Shown piece after piece: positions 17,454-25,375 of a DNA stretch of 64,000 nucleotides. The notes under the pieces were generated by a model that saw only the letters and a list, made by a program, of their open reading frames with translations, ran no database searches and was not told the origin of the DNA. Every line of letters begins with the position of its first letter. The first letter of the stretch is position 1. Source of the stretch: Myxococcus dinghuensis (GTDB lineage: Bacteria > Myxococcota > Myxococcia > Myxococcales > Myxococcaceae). The translations under genes and the position numbers were made by a program. The stretch spans positions 1 through 64,000 of the forward strand of contig NZ_JAKCFB010000044.1 in assembly GCF_024198235.1 (NCBI RefSeq), read 5' to 3'.

Positions 17454-19139
17454 ATGGGCAAGACAAGTAGATATGCTGGGTGGATAGTCCTTGCTGCGGC
17501 CATGGCCGCCTCGCAGGTGTCATGCTCGAAAAGCAGTAGGGACGGCAATGATTCGACCAGTCAAAATCAGACGAAGAGCGGCCCTGCGGACCAGGGGCCT
17601 GACTTTCCGCGTTTGACGGGAGGCGACAAGGCGCTTGGTGAGAAAGTTTTTCGCTTCGAGACCTTCGGTAATGAGGGTTTCTGGACGGACGCGGCGCGGC
17701 TGCCGGCCGGTATTGTGGCGGCGAAGCTTACTCCTGTGCAGGCCCTGCAGGCGGGCTTGAGCGTCAATGTGGATGCGCTCGACGCCGCAACGAAGACAGC
17801 CGTTGCAAACGAGTTGGCAAGTCAAGGAACCAGCGGCCCTTTGCTCAATGACCCAGCCACGACTCTCGCGCTCATCAATGCAAATGCGGTAATTGGAGTG
17901 GTGGTTAAAGATACAAATGGAGATGGCAAGTTGGATGTTGCAAGCGGCGATAAGGTTGGCGTGAGCTGCGCTTTGTGCCATGCCATTACTGACGGCTCGG
18001 TGGTGAAGTCTCCGAATAACCTCGGAGGAGGCTCCATCGGCAAGCAAGTCGACGGACTCACTCCGCACAATCTCAACGTCGGCGGCATCTTCGCGCTCTC
18101 CGCCAACACTCGCGCGTTCTTCCCCCTCCTCCAGGTGAAGCTCGCGGCCTTCGGGAATAAGTCCATCGGCCGGGCGCCTCCGGAGATGGGGCTGACCGCG
18201 ACTTCCACAGAGGCGGACGCCGATGCCCTCACGGGCAACCCGGCCTTTTATCCTCTAGGGACTTTCGATGATGCCCCGGACGGCACGGGGGCACAGCAGC
18301 ACATCGCTCCTTTCTTCAGGACGGACCTCGCGGCGCCATGGGGCACTCCCGGTGACATCGCCCGCCTCGAGAACTTCGACAACCTCGTCTACACGGTCTT
18401 GCTGGATCCGACGAGTCTCGTGACGCCGGAGGGCCGCGCGTTCCTCAGGGCCCTGCTCGGCGTGGATGCGGGTAACGAGTTGGCGGACTCGTACCTCACT
18501 ATCCTCAAAGACACGCAGGTCAAGGGAAAGGGAGGCGTGGTAGGCGAGGGTTTCCCCTTCCTCAACGTGACGATGGTGTCGGCGGACAAGGTGGGAACGG
18601 AAGAGGCCCCCGTTGGCCTGCGCGTGGATGAGGACGCGCTGCGGAACCTGAACGCCTATACCGACAGCCTCCAGGCGCCACCGCCGCCGAAGGTCGACGC
18701 AGCCAAGGCCTCACGCGGTAAGGAGCAGTTCACCGCGCTTTGCACCAACTGCCACAACGTCGACCAGAACCGGCGAGTCCCGGCCTTCATCGTGCCGATG
18801 CAAACCATCTTCCCAGGCTACAGTCCGGTGGTGATTGAAACGCGCCCGGCGGAAGCGGGAGTACGTCCCATCGCATTCGACCCCATTCAGAATGACCCGA
18901 ACTCCATCTTTGACGACAAGACGGTCGTCGTGGATGCCAGTCGTCGTGGAGCGGTACGTGGCTCCGCCATGCCGCTCCTATTCGACCTGGCGAGGAAGGA
19001 CCGCTTCCTTCATGACAGTTCCGTTGTGGGGCTCACGTCGTTGCTGGACCCGGCACGGGGAGACAAAGCCCCACACTCCATCTACGTCTCGGATGCGACG
19101 CAGCGCGAAGATTTGGTGGAGTTCCTGAAGAGTCTGTAA
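17454..19139 (+). CDS. di-haem cytochrome c-type lipoprotein
   Basis: The ATG at 17454 follows GGGGGGT. A signal peptide with a probable lipobox (SQVSC) and a Ser/Asn-rich linker precede the 561-residue body. Two haem-binding motifs are present, CALCH (about residue 171) and CTNCH (about 429). The latter lies in a typical c-type domain (GKEQFTALCTNCHNVDQN) followed by VPAFIVPMQTIFPGY with a possible axial Met. Likely periplasmic electron transfer or a peroxidase-related activity. The DTNGDGKLD loop looks calcium-binding. A terminator follows immediately. Confidence 0.8.
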   Translation: MGKTSRYAGWIVLAAAMAASQVSCSKSSRDGNDSTSQNQTKSGPADQGPDFPRLTGGDKALGEKVFRFETFGNEGFWTDAARLPAGIVAAKLTPVQALQAGLSVNVDALDAATKTAVANELASQGTSGPLLNDPATTLALINANAVIGVVVKDTNGDGKLDVASGDKVGVSCALCHAITDGSVVKSPNNLGGGSIGKQVDGLTPHNLNVGGIFALSANTRAFFPLLQVKLAAFGNKSIGRAPPEMGLTATSTEADADALTGNPAFYPLGTFDDAPDGTGAQQHIAPFFRTDLAAPWGTPGDIARLENFDNLVYTVLLDPTSLVTPEGRAFLRALLGVDAGNELADSYLTILKDTQVKGKGGVVGEGFPFLNVTMVSADKVGTEEAPVGLRVDEDALRNLNAYTDSLQAPPPPKVDAAKASRGKEQFTALCTNCHNVDQNRRVPAFIVPMQTIFPGYSPVVIETRPAEAGVRPIAFDPIQNDPNSIFDDKTVVVDASRRGAVRGSAMPLLFDLARKDRFLHDSSVVGLTSLLDPARGDKAPHSIYVSDATQREDLVEFLKSL

Positions 19140-19150
19140 ACGCGGATCCC

Positions 19151-19184
19151 GTCGTCACGGCATGACGCTGTGCGCCGTGACGAC
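19151..19184 (+). terminator. terminator of the cytochrome gene
   Basis: GTCGTCACGGC and GCCGTGACGAC form a perfect 11-bp stem around a 12-nt loop, 12 bases after the stop codon. Confidence 0.65.
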
Positions 19185-19463
19185 GCCAGCCCCAGGGGCG
19201 CCCATATATCCTTAGGCAGGGGCTCACGAGTTCCTCGCTCGGGCACCAACTCCTCCTGTCCCAATAGGGCGACGCCAGGAGGGCTGACGTCTCCCGGCAG
19301 AGAGGTCGCCTCGTCCCAGTCAGGACGGTCTAGGGCTGTCGAACCTCTGACGGACGAGGCGAACGTAGTGGATTCCCTCGTCGTTTCCTGCCGGCATGAC
19401 CATGCGACGGTGCGGGGTGTCGATTCCCAGGAAGGGTTTCTCAACATCCTGCTGGGCCGTATG
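19185..19463. other. gap at the chromosome/prophage boundary
   Basis: Gene direction and character change here: plus-strand chromosomal genes to the left, minus-strand phage genes to the right. I see no tRNA or obvious att core. The other end of the prophage is outside the window, so an att repeat cannot be tested. Confidence 0.4.
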
Positions 19464-19485
19464 GGCATGCCGTGAAAGGCATGCC
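19464..19485 (-). terminator. terminator at the end of the prophage minus-strand module
   Basis: GGCATGCC-GTGAAA-GGCATGCC forms an 8-bp stem, 14 nt downstream of the stop of the last minus-strand phage gene. Confidence 0.55.
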
Positions 19486-19498
19486 ATGCCAGCTTGGC

Positions 19499-19741
19499 TC
19501 ACCCTCGCGTCGCCATTCCCTCGCGCAGCATCTCGTCCACGAGGGACGCGGCCTTCTCTTCGTCGGTAGTGCCCTGCACGCGCAGCGCGATGGACTCGAT
19601 GCGCAGGGCATTGGCCACCACCCAGTCGATGTACTCGGACAGGGACAGGCGCTCCACGCCGAAGGCGATGTCCTGCATGGCGCGGACGATTTGGACGGGC
19701 GTGCCCTGGAAGACGCGCTCGTCACGGATGGTGATTACCAT
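19499..19741 (-). CDS. small phage accessory protein next to cyclotransferase gene
   Basis: The 80-residue product (MVITIRDERVFQGTPVQIV ...) contains a mixed alpha/beta N-terminus and the segment SLSEYIDWVVANALRIESIAL. It overlaps the upstream cyclotransferase-like gene by seven bases, so it belongs to the amidoligase module. Function unknown. Confidence 0.6.
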   Translation of the reverse strand: MVITIRDERVFQGTPVQIVRAMQDIAFGVERLSLSEYIDWVVANALRIESIALRVQGTTDEEKAASLVDEMLREGMATRG

Positions 19742-20124
19742 GGCTTCCTCTCCTTCAGCTGTGCGCGCCAGCTGCCGGATGCGATGATGAGACACCCCGC
19801 AAGCCGCGCCTTGGGAAACAGGTATGCCTCGACGTGTGAGCCGCAGTCGAGGGTAATGGGACTGCGTTGGTAGAAGTGAGGGTGGCCCTCGAGCCTGTCG
19901 AGCGCCGCCAGCATGAGAGCGTCGACTTCGTACACTTCCCCTTCGACAGCGTGCTTGCCCCCGGAGGCGAGGGTGGGGAAGAACCCGTAGTCGTAGAGGG
20001 TAAAGCGGGGAAGCGTCCGCGCAGGGCCGACGAGGCGTGCGCCGCTCAGGAGCCGGTGATTCGGCTCGCCAGAAAGCAGCGTGCCGTAGACGAAGACACG
20101 CGTTGAGGTTGAGTCGCGCTTCAC
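19735..20124 (-). CDS. gamma-glutamylcyclotransferase-like (GGCT/AIG2 fold), copy 2
   Basis: The GTG at 20124 overlaps the stop of the upstream gene as GTGA. The 129 residues carry VFVYGTLLSGEPNHRLL, the substrate-loop motif of the fold, and LDRLEGHPHFYQR with the catalytic-position Glu. The family removes gamma-glutamyl groups as 5-oxoproline. Beside an amidoligase it plausibly reverses or trims the ligated product; that pairing is established in phage amidoligase clusters. Confidence 0.8.
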   Translation of the reverse strand: MKRDSTSTRVFVYGTLLSGEPNHRLLSGARLVGPARTLPRFTLYDYGFFPTLASGGKHAVEGEVYEVDALMLAALDRLEGHPHFYQRSPITLDCGSHVEAYLFPKARLAGCLIIASGSWRAQLKERKPW

Positions 20125-20657
20125 GCCGCACCTCCCAGGGCGCCCGAGAGGGCGGCGCGGTTGAAGCCCAAGCGCCCGTAGGCGTGCCAGAGGACGAGGA
20201 AGTAGCGGGCGGCGGGTGGCCAGGATTCGAAGCTTGCCTCGGGCTGCAGGTACACCAGCGCACGACGGCGGTGGCCAGCTCTGTCCGTCACCAGTCGGGT
20301 GGCGCGCTGGTATGCGAAGGGGTGCCCCTCGAAGGCGTCGAGGGCGCGCAAGTCCTCGGGGGTGAGGCGGTACAGCACCCCCTCGACGCGGGCGCCGCGC
20401 ACGCGCTGGAGGCTGGCGACGGCGCCTCCCCAGCGGCGGCTGTATCCGCCAAACACCAGGGTGTGGCCGGGAAGGGTGGCCCGGGCTTCGACGGTGGCGC
20501 CGGGGCAGCGTCCGCGCATCTGGGCCCTGTCGAGGTTGGAGCCGTAGGCGAAGTAGAGCATGCGGTTCTCGCATTCGAGGCGGGCGCAGCCCGCCGTTGT
20601 TGGTTCTGATTCAAGCCCAAGCACGAGGAGTTGCTCCTCGGAGAGTTGCCTCTTCAT
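20121..20657 (-). CDS. gamma-glutamylcyclotransferase-like, copy 1
   Basis: The 178-residue protein has MLYFAYGSNLDRAQM, the classic GGCT YGSN loop, and LDAFEGHPFAYQR with the conserved Glu. It starts three bases after the stop of the small Cys-rich gene and is coupled to the second GGCT-like gene. The two copies are only distantly similar, suggesting different substrates rather than a recent duplication. Confidence 0.85.
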   Translation of the reverse strand: MKRQLSEEQLLVLGLESEPTTAGCARLECENRMLYFAYGSNLDRAQMRGRCPGATVEARATLPGHTLVFGGYSRRWGGAVASLQRVRGARVEGVLYRLTPEDLRALDAFEGHPFAYQRATRLVTDRAGHRRRALVYLQPEASFESWPPAARYFLVLWHAYGRLGFNRAALSGALGGAA

Positions 20658-20659
20658 GC

Positions 20660-20883
20660 CTAGTCCGAAGCGTCATCCCGAGGAGACGCTGCCTCCTTGG
20701 CCAGTTTGAGGATCTCCACCGCTTCAAGGGCACGGGCGCGCCTGTGTGCGAGCCGGGTGCCGCGGACGTGGACCTTGCGAGAAAGACGTCCGCAGTAGCT
20801 TTTGGTGGGGTACCTGCCGTGCGATGGGCAGCAGCCCCATCGGCAGTTGCTCCGGTCCTTCCGGTTGATTCCGTATGCTTTCA
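20660..20883 (-). CDS. small Cys-rich basic protein
   Basis: The 74-residue product (MKAYGINRKDRSNCRWGCC ...) has CRWGCCPSHG followed by a further Cys (SYCG), then a basic helical tail. It may bind zinc. It heads the cyclotransferase operon and has its own CTTG-N15-AGAGCGTGTATG element 49 nt upstream. It could be a regulator or a substrate of the neighbouring amidoligase; neither is shown. Confidence 0.65.
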
Positions 20884-20931
20884 TCGGTGCGTCTCTTGTG
20901 TTGGCGAGGGGCACCCGCCCTTCGCGAAAGA

Positions 20932-20962
20932 CATACACGCTCTGGTTCGCCATCGAAGCAAG
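20932..20962 (-). promoter_or_regulatory. CTTG-N15-AGAGCGTGTATG element, copy 1
   Basis: Read on the minus strand: CTTG, 15 nt, AGAGCGTGTATG, ending 49 nt before the ATG at 20883. The spacing is identical in all four copies. Confidence 0.7.
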
Positions 20963-21086
20963 CGCTGTCTGAGGGAGGAGCGCGAGGACCGCAGGATGGT
21001 GCGGGCCCGGTGGCCGGGCTCCTTCCTCGGGCTCTGGCGCCAGCGCAGGCGGGCACCAGGGCTTCGTGGCGCCCGCTACGGCCCCG

Positions 21087-22052
21087 TCACGCGGCGGCGC
21101 GGGCTTCGGTGGGCGTGTTGCCCGGGGCGGCCCCTGCGTCGCCCTGCGAGCCCTCGCTGCCGGGCGAGCCGTCCTCCCCTCCACCCGAGCCGCGCCGGTC
21201 GCGGCGCTGGCCCTTCCATGCGGCGCTGCCCTCCAGCTTCTTGAGGAGGTGGAGGCGGGCCGTCTTGAACTCCTCGCCAATCAGGCCCAGGTGCAGGAGG
21301 AACACCCGGAAGTCGTACTTGGCAGTGGCGGGGTTGAAGTCGCGGCGCTTGCTGGACGCGGCCTTGGAGGCCAGGGCGCGGGCGGCGAGGGCCAGCACCA
21401 GTTGGACGTAGGCCTTCACCTCGCCCGCGTGCACCGAGCCGTTGAAGTACCGGAATTCGATGGTGCCCCGGAAGAAGAGGCTGTTGAGGTTGAGGCCATG
21501 GTAGCGGCTCTGGTCGTAGCGGTCGGGCATGTTGATGCGGCGCCCGTACCAAGCCGCGTTGACGTCCTGCAGGGTGCGCGGGCGGCGGGCCTCCAGGCGC
21601 TGGAGGAAGGCTGCGTCGATGGGCTTGCAGTACCGGGCCAGTCGTGTGGCGCTCACCCCGAGGGCCGTCTCCAGGAGGCGCTCCTGCTTATGCACCATCT
21701 TCACGAGGTTGGTGACGCTCTGCGCGTCGAAGCGGCTGCCGTCGACGTGGATGTGGATACCGGTGGAGGTGTCGGCGTAGGCACCGGCCTCGCGGGCGGC
21801 GCGCACCACCGCCTGCAGCGTCTCCATGTCCTCGTAGGTGAGGACCGGGGAAACGATTTCGCCGCTGTACATGCCCCCGCTGAGGGAGGCGTCGGGCACC
21901 ACCCTCCAGATGCGGCCCCGTGAGTCCGTCACCCGGCAGCCACGGAAGTCGCTGGAGATGTGCCCGCCCACCGCATCTCGAATCGCGTGGGTCAGTTGCT
22001 GGCGGTCGGCGCCAACCGTCTCAATCTCAATTCCAAACCGGAGCGTCTTCAT
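21087..22052 (-). CDS. phage amidoligase (COOH-NH2 ligase fold)
   Basis: The ATG at 22052 opens MKTLRFGIEIETVGADR. The motifs FGIEIE, STGIHIHVDGSRF and RGTIEFRYFNGSVHAGEV match the amidoligase family related to glutamine synthetase and gamma-glutamylcysteine ligases. The first 250 residues form the catalytic domain; the last 60 are Gly/Ala-rich and charged. It should form amide bonds between a carboxylate and an amine using ATP. The neighbouring cyclotransferase-like proteins are the usual partners in such clusters. The substrate (cell wall, protein or small molecule) is unknown. Confidence 0.85.
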   Translation of the reverse strand: MKTLRFGIEIETVGADRQQLTHAIRDAVGGHISSDFRGCRVTDSRGRIWRVVPDASLSGGMYSGEIVSPVLTYEDMETLQAVVRAAREAGAYADTSTGIHIHVDGSRFDAQSVTNLVKMVHKQERLLETALGVSATRLARYCKPIDAAFLQRLEARRPRTLQDVNAAWYGRRINMPDRYDQSRYHGLNLNSLFFRGTIEFRYFNGSVHAGEVKAYVQLVLALAARALASKAASSKRRDFNPATAKYDFRVFLLHLGLIGEEFKTARLHLLKKLEGSAAWKGQRRDRRGSGGGEDGSPGSEGSQGDAGAAPGNTPTEARAAA

Positions 22053-22101
22053 GGGTTTGCCTCTCGCATTCGCGCGGGGACTGGGCGCCCGTCGCGAAAC
22101 G

Positions 22102-22132
22102 CATACACGCTCTGGTGCGCGAATGAGGCAAG
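22102..22132 (-). promoter_or_regulatory. CTTG-N15-AGAGCGTGTATG element, copy 2
   Basis: Minus strand: GGACTTG, 15 nt, AGAGCGTGTATG, ending 50 nt before the amidoligase ATG at 22052. Confidence 0.7.
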
Positions 22133-22297
22133 TCCACATTGGTTCGTGGGTGCGTGAATTCCGGTGTCTGGAATGCTTGCGAGAAATCGCGGGGTTTTGA
22201 GCCGGCTCATGCAGGCTATTTCAATGTGTATGTGATTCGGGCCGGCCGAGAGGAGCGATGTCCGCGAAGTGCCCCGGCGCAGAGGGCGTCCCCCCGC

Positions 22298-22636
22298 TCA
22301 GCCCCTCAGCGTGTCGAGGAGCATCATCCCGCGCAGGGCCTCCGATTCGTCGCCTTCAGCCAGCTCCAGGTAAATGCGGCCATGGTTCGGCCCCACGCAG
22401 CAGTCGTTGTGAATGAGCCACCGCTCGTTGGCCGGGGTGTTCAGCTCGAGGTTGGCCGAGAAGGCATGAAGCAGCGCGCGTAACTGCCGGTGGGTGGCGC
22501 CGGCCGGAAGGAGGATGTCCAGTTGGGGCTGGGCCGTGCCGGCTTGGTTCTTGGTGAGGGCCAGGCTCATCCTGGCGCCGCTGAAATCAATCACCTTGAC
22601 TGGGAAGACGTGAAAAGGAATGGCCGAGGCGCTCAT
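22298..22636 (-). CDS. phage hypothetical protein (112 aa)
   Basis: An alpha/beta protein (FHVFPVKVIDFSGARMSLAL ...) with no recognised motif. It lies 45 nt after the stop of the next upstream gene and probably shares its transcript. Confidence 0.55.
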   Translation of the reverse strand: MSASAIPFHVFPVKVIDFSGARMSLALTKNQAGTAQPQLDILLPAGATHRQLRALLHAFSANLELNTPANERWLIHNDCCVGPNHGRIYLELAEGDESEALRGMMLLDTLRG

Positions 22637-22681
22637 GGTGGGTGTTCCTGTGGGGGTGGTGGGGTGGGTTGAAGGGGCGTC

Positions 22682-22981
22682 CTATTCGTTCCTTGCTGCG
22701 CCCTGCTCTGCGCGGCTCATCTCCTGCGCGGCCTCCTTGAGACTCTGGGCCGGAAGCGCGTGGCCGGTGACGCGCTGGCTGTCTTCGGCCGCCAGCCGCT
22801 CACGGAAGAGCGCGACGAGTGCTTCGTTGGGTTGGCCGTCCAGGCGACTGGAAATGCGTTTGTCCGTGCGAACGACGGCCGTCAGGTAGCCGGCGCGGGC
22901 GTCGACGCTCATGGCTGTGTCGTCGACAATCCGGTGGTGCAGGAAGAAGAGGTCCTCGATGTCTCCAGGCGTGTGCGGCAT
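22682..22981 (-). CDS. phage hypothetical protein (99 aa)
   Basis: The ATG at 22981, with GGAG just upstream, is preferred to the ATG at 23023. The product (MPHTPGDIEDLFFLHHRIV ...) is acidic and helical. Function unknown. Confidence 0.55.
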   Translation of the reverse strand: MPHTPGDIEDLFFLHHRIVDDTAMSVDARAGYLTAVVRTDKRISSRLDGQPNEALVALFRERLAAEDSQRVTGHALPAQSLKEAAQEMSRAEQGAARNE

Positions 22982-23108
22982 ATGGACTCCATGGGCTACG
23001 GGGGCGAGGGCGTGGGAGGGCACGTCGGGTTGAGGAGTGCGTCAGCGGTGTGTCTGTGGGCTGGCGTGGGGCCGGGCGGCAGCCGACGCGGCTGCCCACC
23101 TGCGAATG

Positions 23109-23464
23109 TCAGCGAAGGGCGTTGCGGAGGACCTGCAGCCCGCGCTCGGTTTCCTCACGCGTGAGCCGAGGGCCGCCGACGTCGAGCAGCACCAGTAGGC
23201 GCGGCCCCGAGCTCCGTCGTCGAGGACCGCCGACGCCGTGAGCCGGTAGCCATTCTGGGGCGTGCGTCGCTCCACGCGAGCGGCCAGCAGCATGAGGGCC
23301 GTGTTGTGCTGACGCGAGGAAGTCCCTGCAAGGAAGGCGACCTCGACCTCAGGTTGCTTTGAAGAGCCAGCTTCACCCCCACACGGGCACCTGCATGCGC
23401 CTTGTGCAGAGCCTCCGTCACGAGGGCCGCGAGGTCCTGAGGCTGGGTGGCGATGGTGCCTCAC
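23109..23464 (-). pseudogene. phage gene with two apparent frameshifts
   Basis: Protein-like segments follow one another in three frames: TIATQPQDLAALVTEALHKA from about 23454, then PEVEVAFLAGTSSRQHNTAL, then LLVLLDVGGPRLTREETERG to the stop at 23109. Read together they give a single protein of about 115 residues overlapping the upstream gene. Either the gene is decayed or the sequence has two indels. Confidence 0.4.
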
Positions 23465-24078
23465 GCCTCTTCGGGGGCGAAGCGCGCGGCGGCCTCGGTG
23501 GCGCCCATGGCCGTGAGTTCGCGGTGCACCGCGCGCATGAAGAAGCGCGTCCGGCTTGGCAGGCCCGCGTCGCGCCAGGCCTTGTCCAAGGACTCCAGAG
23601 CCTCGGCATCGAAGGAGAGGGGGATGACGCGCTTGCCGTCCTCGCGCACCTTCGCCTCTCGCTCGGCGCGAGGGCCCACCGAGACGCGCCCGGCTTCCGC
23701 CTCTCGAATCTTCCACTGGAGGTAGGAAACGTTGCTGCTGCCCGTAGGCCGGCCGACGACCTTGCGGTACTCCGCCTGCAACTCCTGCAGCGACATGGTA
23801 CTGAATCGCCCGCGCCTGCGGGACGGTGGGGGAGCCTCCTCGGAGGAGGGCGTGGCCTGGGCAACGGGCGGCGGAGGCGGCGTGCTGGGGGCGGTGGCCG
23901 CCCCTCGGCGGGCGGGGCTGGGCTGCTTCTTGGCCGCAAGGGCCTCCTCGATGCGGCGGATGAGGTGCTTCTTGTTGGGGCTGCGCGTCTCCTCGCCCAC
24001 GACTTCACGGTAGCGGGCGCGCAGCTCCGTCAGACTCAGTGACTCCAGCTTCTTCGTCTTGGCGGTGTGACGGGGCAT
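23461..24078 (-). CDS. phage protein with two SAP/HeH-like repeats
   Basis: The 205 residues contain two related modules: LSLTELRARYREVVGEETRS... (residues 13-46) and MSLQELQAEYRKVVGRPTGS... (about 94-127), joined by a Pro/Ala/Arg-rich linker. They resemble small helix-extended-helix nucleic-acid-binding modules (DUF2924-like). The C-terminal part (VIPLSFDAEALESLDKAWRD ...) looks like a ribbon-helix-helix or dimerisation region. A DNA-binding role is inferred. Confidence 0.6.
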   Translation of the reverse strand: MPRHTAKTKKLESLSLTELRARYREVVGEETRSPNKKHLIRRIEEALAAKKQPSPARRGAATAPSTPPPPPVAQATPSSEEAPPPSRRRGRFSTMSLQELQAEYRKVVGRPTGSSNVSYLQWKIREAEAGRVSVGPRAEREAKVREDGKRVIPLSFDAEALESLDKAWRDAGLPSRTRFFMRAVHRELTAMGATEAAARFAPEEA

Positions 24079-24191
24079 GGTGGTGCTTCCCTTGTCGGGC
24101 CGTGGGTACACGTCGGCTGTCCACGAGGGCGGCCCAGAGGCCCTCATGCACAGGGGCCCCGCTGGGCGGGGCGTGAGGGGAAGGGGAGGCG

Positions 24192-24417
24192 CTACTTGCT
24201 GCGGGGGCTGTTGGCGGCGCTCAGGCCGGCCCGGTACGCCGCTTCGAGGGCGTCCTTCAACCGCCACACCGGCACGTCGTGGAAGTCGAGGCTGTCGCTG
24301 TCGCGTGTCTCCAGCGTCTCGATGTCCAGCGTTTCTCGGGCAATCCTCTCGAGGGTTGCCTCGGGTGCGTGGGTCGGCTTCGCGTTGTCTCGAGAGAAAG
24401 GCTTATGGGGTGTCATG
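24192..24417 (-). CDS. phage hypothetical protein (74 aa)
   Basis: An acidic-to-basic small helical protein (MTPHKPFSRDNAKPTHAP ... LKDALEAAYRAGLSAAN). It has its own CTTG-N15 element 42 nt upstream. Function unknown. Confidence 0.6.
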
Positions 24418-24458
24418 GAGTCGTTCTCCGGGGGCGCTTTGGACTGGCGCGCGTGAGG

Positions 24459-24489
24459 CATACGCGCTCTATTTCGAGTGGAAGACAAG
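24459..24489 (-). promoter_or_regulatory. CTTG-N15-AGAGCGCGTATG element, copy 3
   Basis: Minus strand: TGACTTG, 15 nt, AGAGCGCGTATG. One base differs from the other copies. It ends 42 nt before the ATG at 24417. Confidence 0.7.
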
Positions 24490-24786
24490 TCATTGTGCGC
24501 TGGGGTTGAGCAGGTGCGCGAAGCACTCCAAGTCGATGGCGCGCGGGTCGACATGCACGAAGGGGGTGGTGCCGTCCGAGAGGATAGGGGCTGCATCGAT
24601 GCAGTCCTCGGCCGTGACGCCACCGAGGCGGGCCAGCGTCGTGTCGTCGCAGACGTAGTAGTCGTCCGCGTCCGGGTTGGCGTCGGGGCGGAGGCTGCCG
24701 CGCAGCACCGCGAAGATGCGGACCTTCTGCCCCCGGAGGCCGGGGATTTCGTTGCCGAGGTAGGTCGTGTCAGTGCCGATAATCAT
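24490..24786 (-). CDS. phage hypothetical protein (98 aa)
   Basis: A compact acidic alpha/beta protein (MIIGTDTTYLGNEIPGLRG ... DADDYYVCDDTTLARLGG). It is preceded by its own CTTG-N15 element, which ends 37 nt upstream. Function unknown. Confidence 0.6.
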   Translation of the reverse strand: MIIGTDTTYLGNEIPGLRGQKVRIFAVLRGSLRPDANPDADDYYVCDDTTLARLGGVTAEDCIDAAPILSDGTTPFVHVDPRAIDLECFAHLLNPSAQ

Positions 24787-24822
24787 GGGTGTCTCCCTGG
24801 CGCTCGGTGGGGAGCGCGAAGA

Positions 24823-24853
24823 CATACACGCTCTCTTGGGGAGACATAGCAAG
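24823..24853 (-). promoter_or_regulatory. CTTG-N15-AGAGCGTGTATG element, copy 4
   Basis: Minus strand: CGACTTG, 15 nt, AGAGCGTGTATG, ending 37 nt before the ATG at 24786. Confidence 0.7.
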
Positions 24854-24928
24854 TCGAGGAGCAGGAGATTCGCAGCGCTCGGGATGTGGCGGGCGCATCT
24901 GGGTTTCTGTTTTGCTGGCAGTGTATGT

Positions 24929-25366
24929 CTATTGACTGGACTCTTCCGGTTCGTGGGGCTGCTCGTCGGGAGGCCCCTCGATTCGAAGGCCCTGGGGAAA
25001 CCAGCGCTCGCGCGTCTCTTGCGACAGGGGCCGCACCATCACCTTGCTGGCACTGCCCCCCTTGGGCTTGAGCCCCCTGTGTAGGCGTTCGCGCTGGACG
25101 AGTTCTGCGTGGACGTGGCCGACGAGGAGTCGGTGCAAGTGCCCGAAGCTTCCCGGCGCCGGATGCTCCGGCTCGCCCACGGACGCGCGGATGAGGACCT
25201 CGGTGGAGCGGCAGGTGGGGCAGGGCGGAAGTTGGACGAGACTGTCGTCCACGTCCTCCCGGCGCGCGACGCCCACTTCCAGGGAGTCGATGGAGAGGCG
25301 GTTGCCGCTACCGCACCGGGCGCACCGCTGAAGCACGTCCTCGGTGGTGACTTCATGAATGGCCAT
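24929..25366 (-). CDS. zinc-ribbon-like phage protein downstream of the tail fibre
   Basis: The 145 residues have CARCGSGNRLS and CPTCRSTEV, a two-knuckle zinc-ribbon pattern in the first 55 positions, followed by an unrecognised charged region. It starts nine bases after the tail-fibre stop and is probably the last gene of that transcript. Confidence 0.6.
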   Translation of the reverse strand: MAIHEVTTEDVLQRCARCGSGNRLSIDSLEVGVARREDVDDSLVQLPPCPTCRSTEVLIRASVGEPEHPAPGSFGHLHRLLVGHVHAELVQRERLHRGLKPKGGSASKVMVRPLSQETRERWFPQGLRIEGPPDEQPHEPEESSQ

Positions 25367-25375
25367 GGCGCGTCC

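Noticed and set aside
19140..19500. Prophage attachment site at the boundary
   Set aside because: Only terminator hairpins are visible. The matching att copy would be outside the window, so nothing can be claimed.
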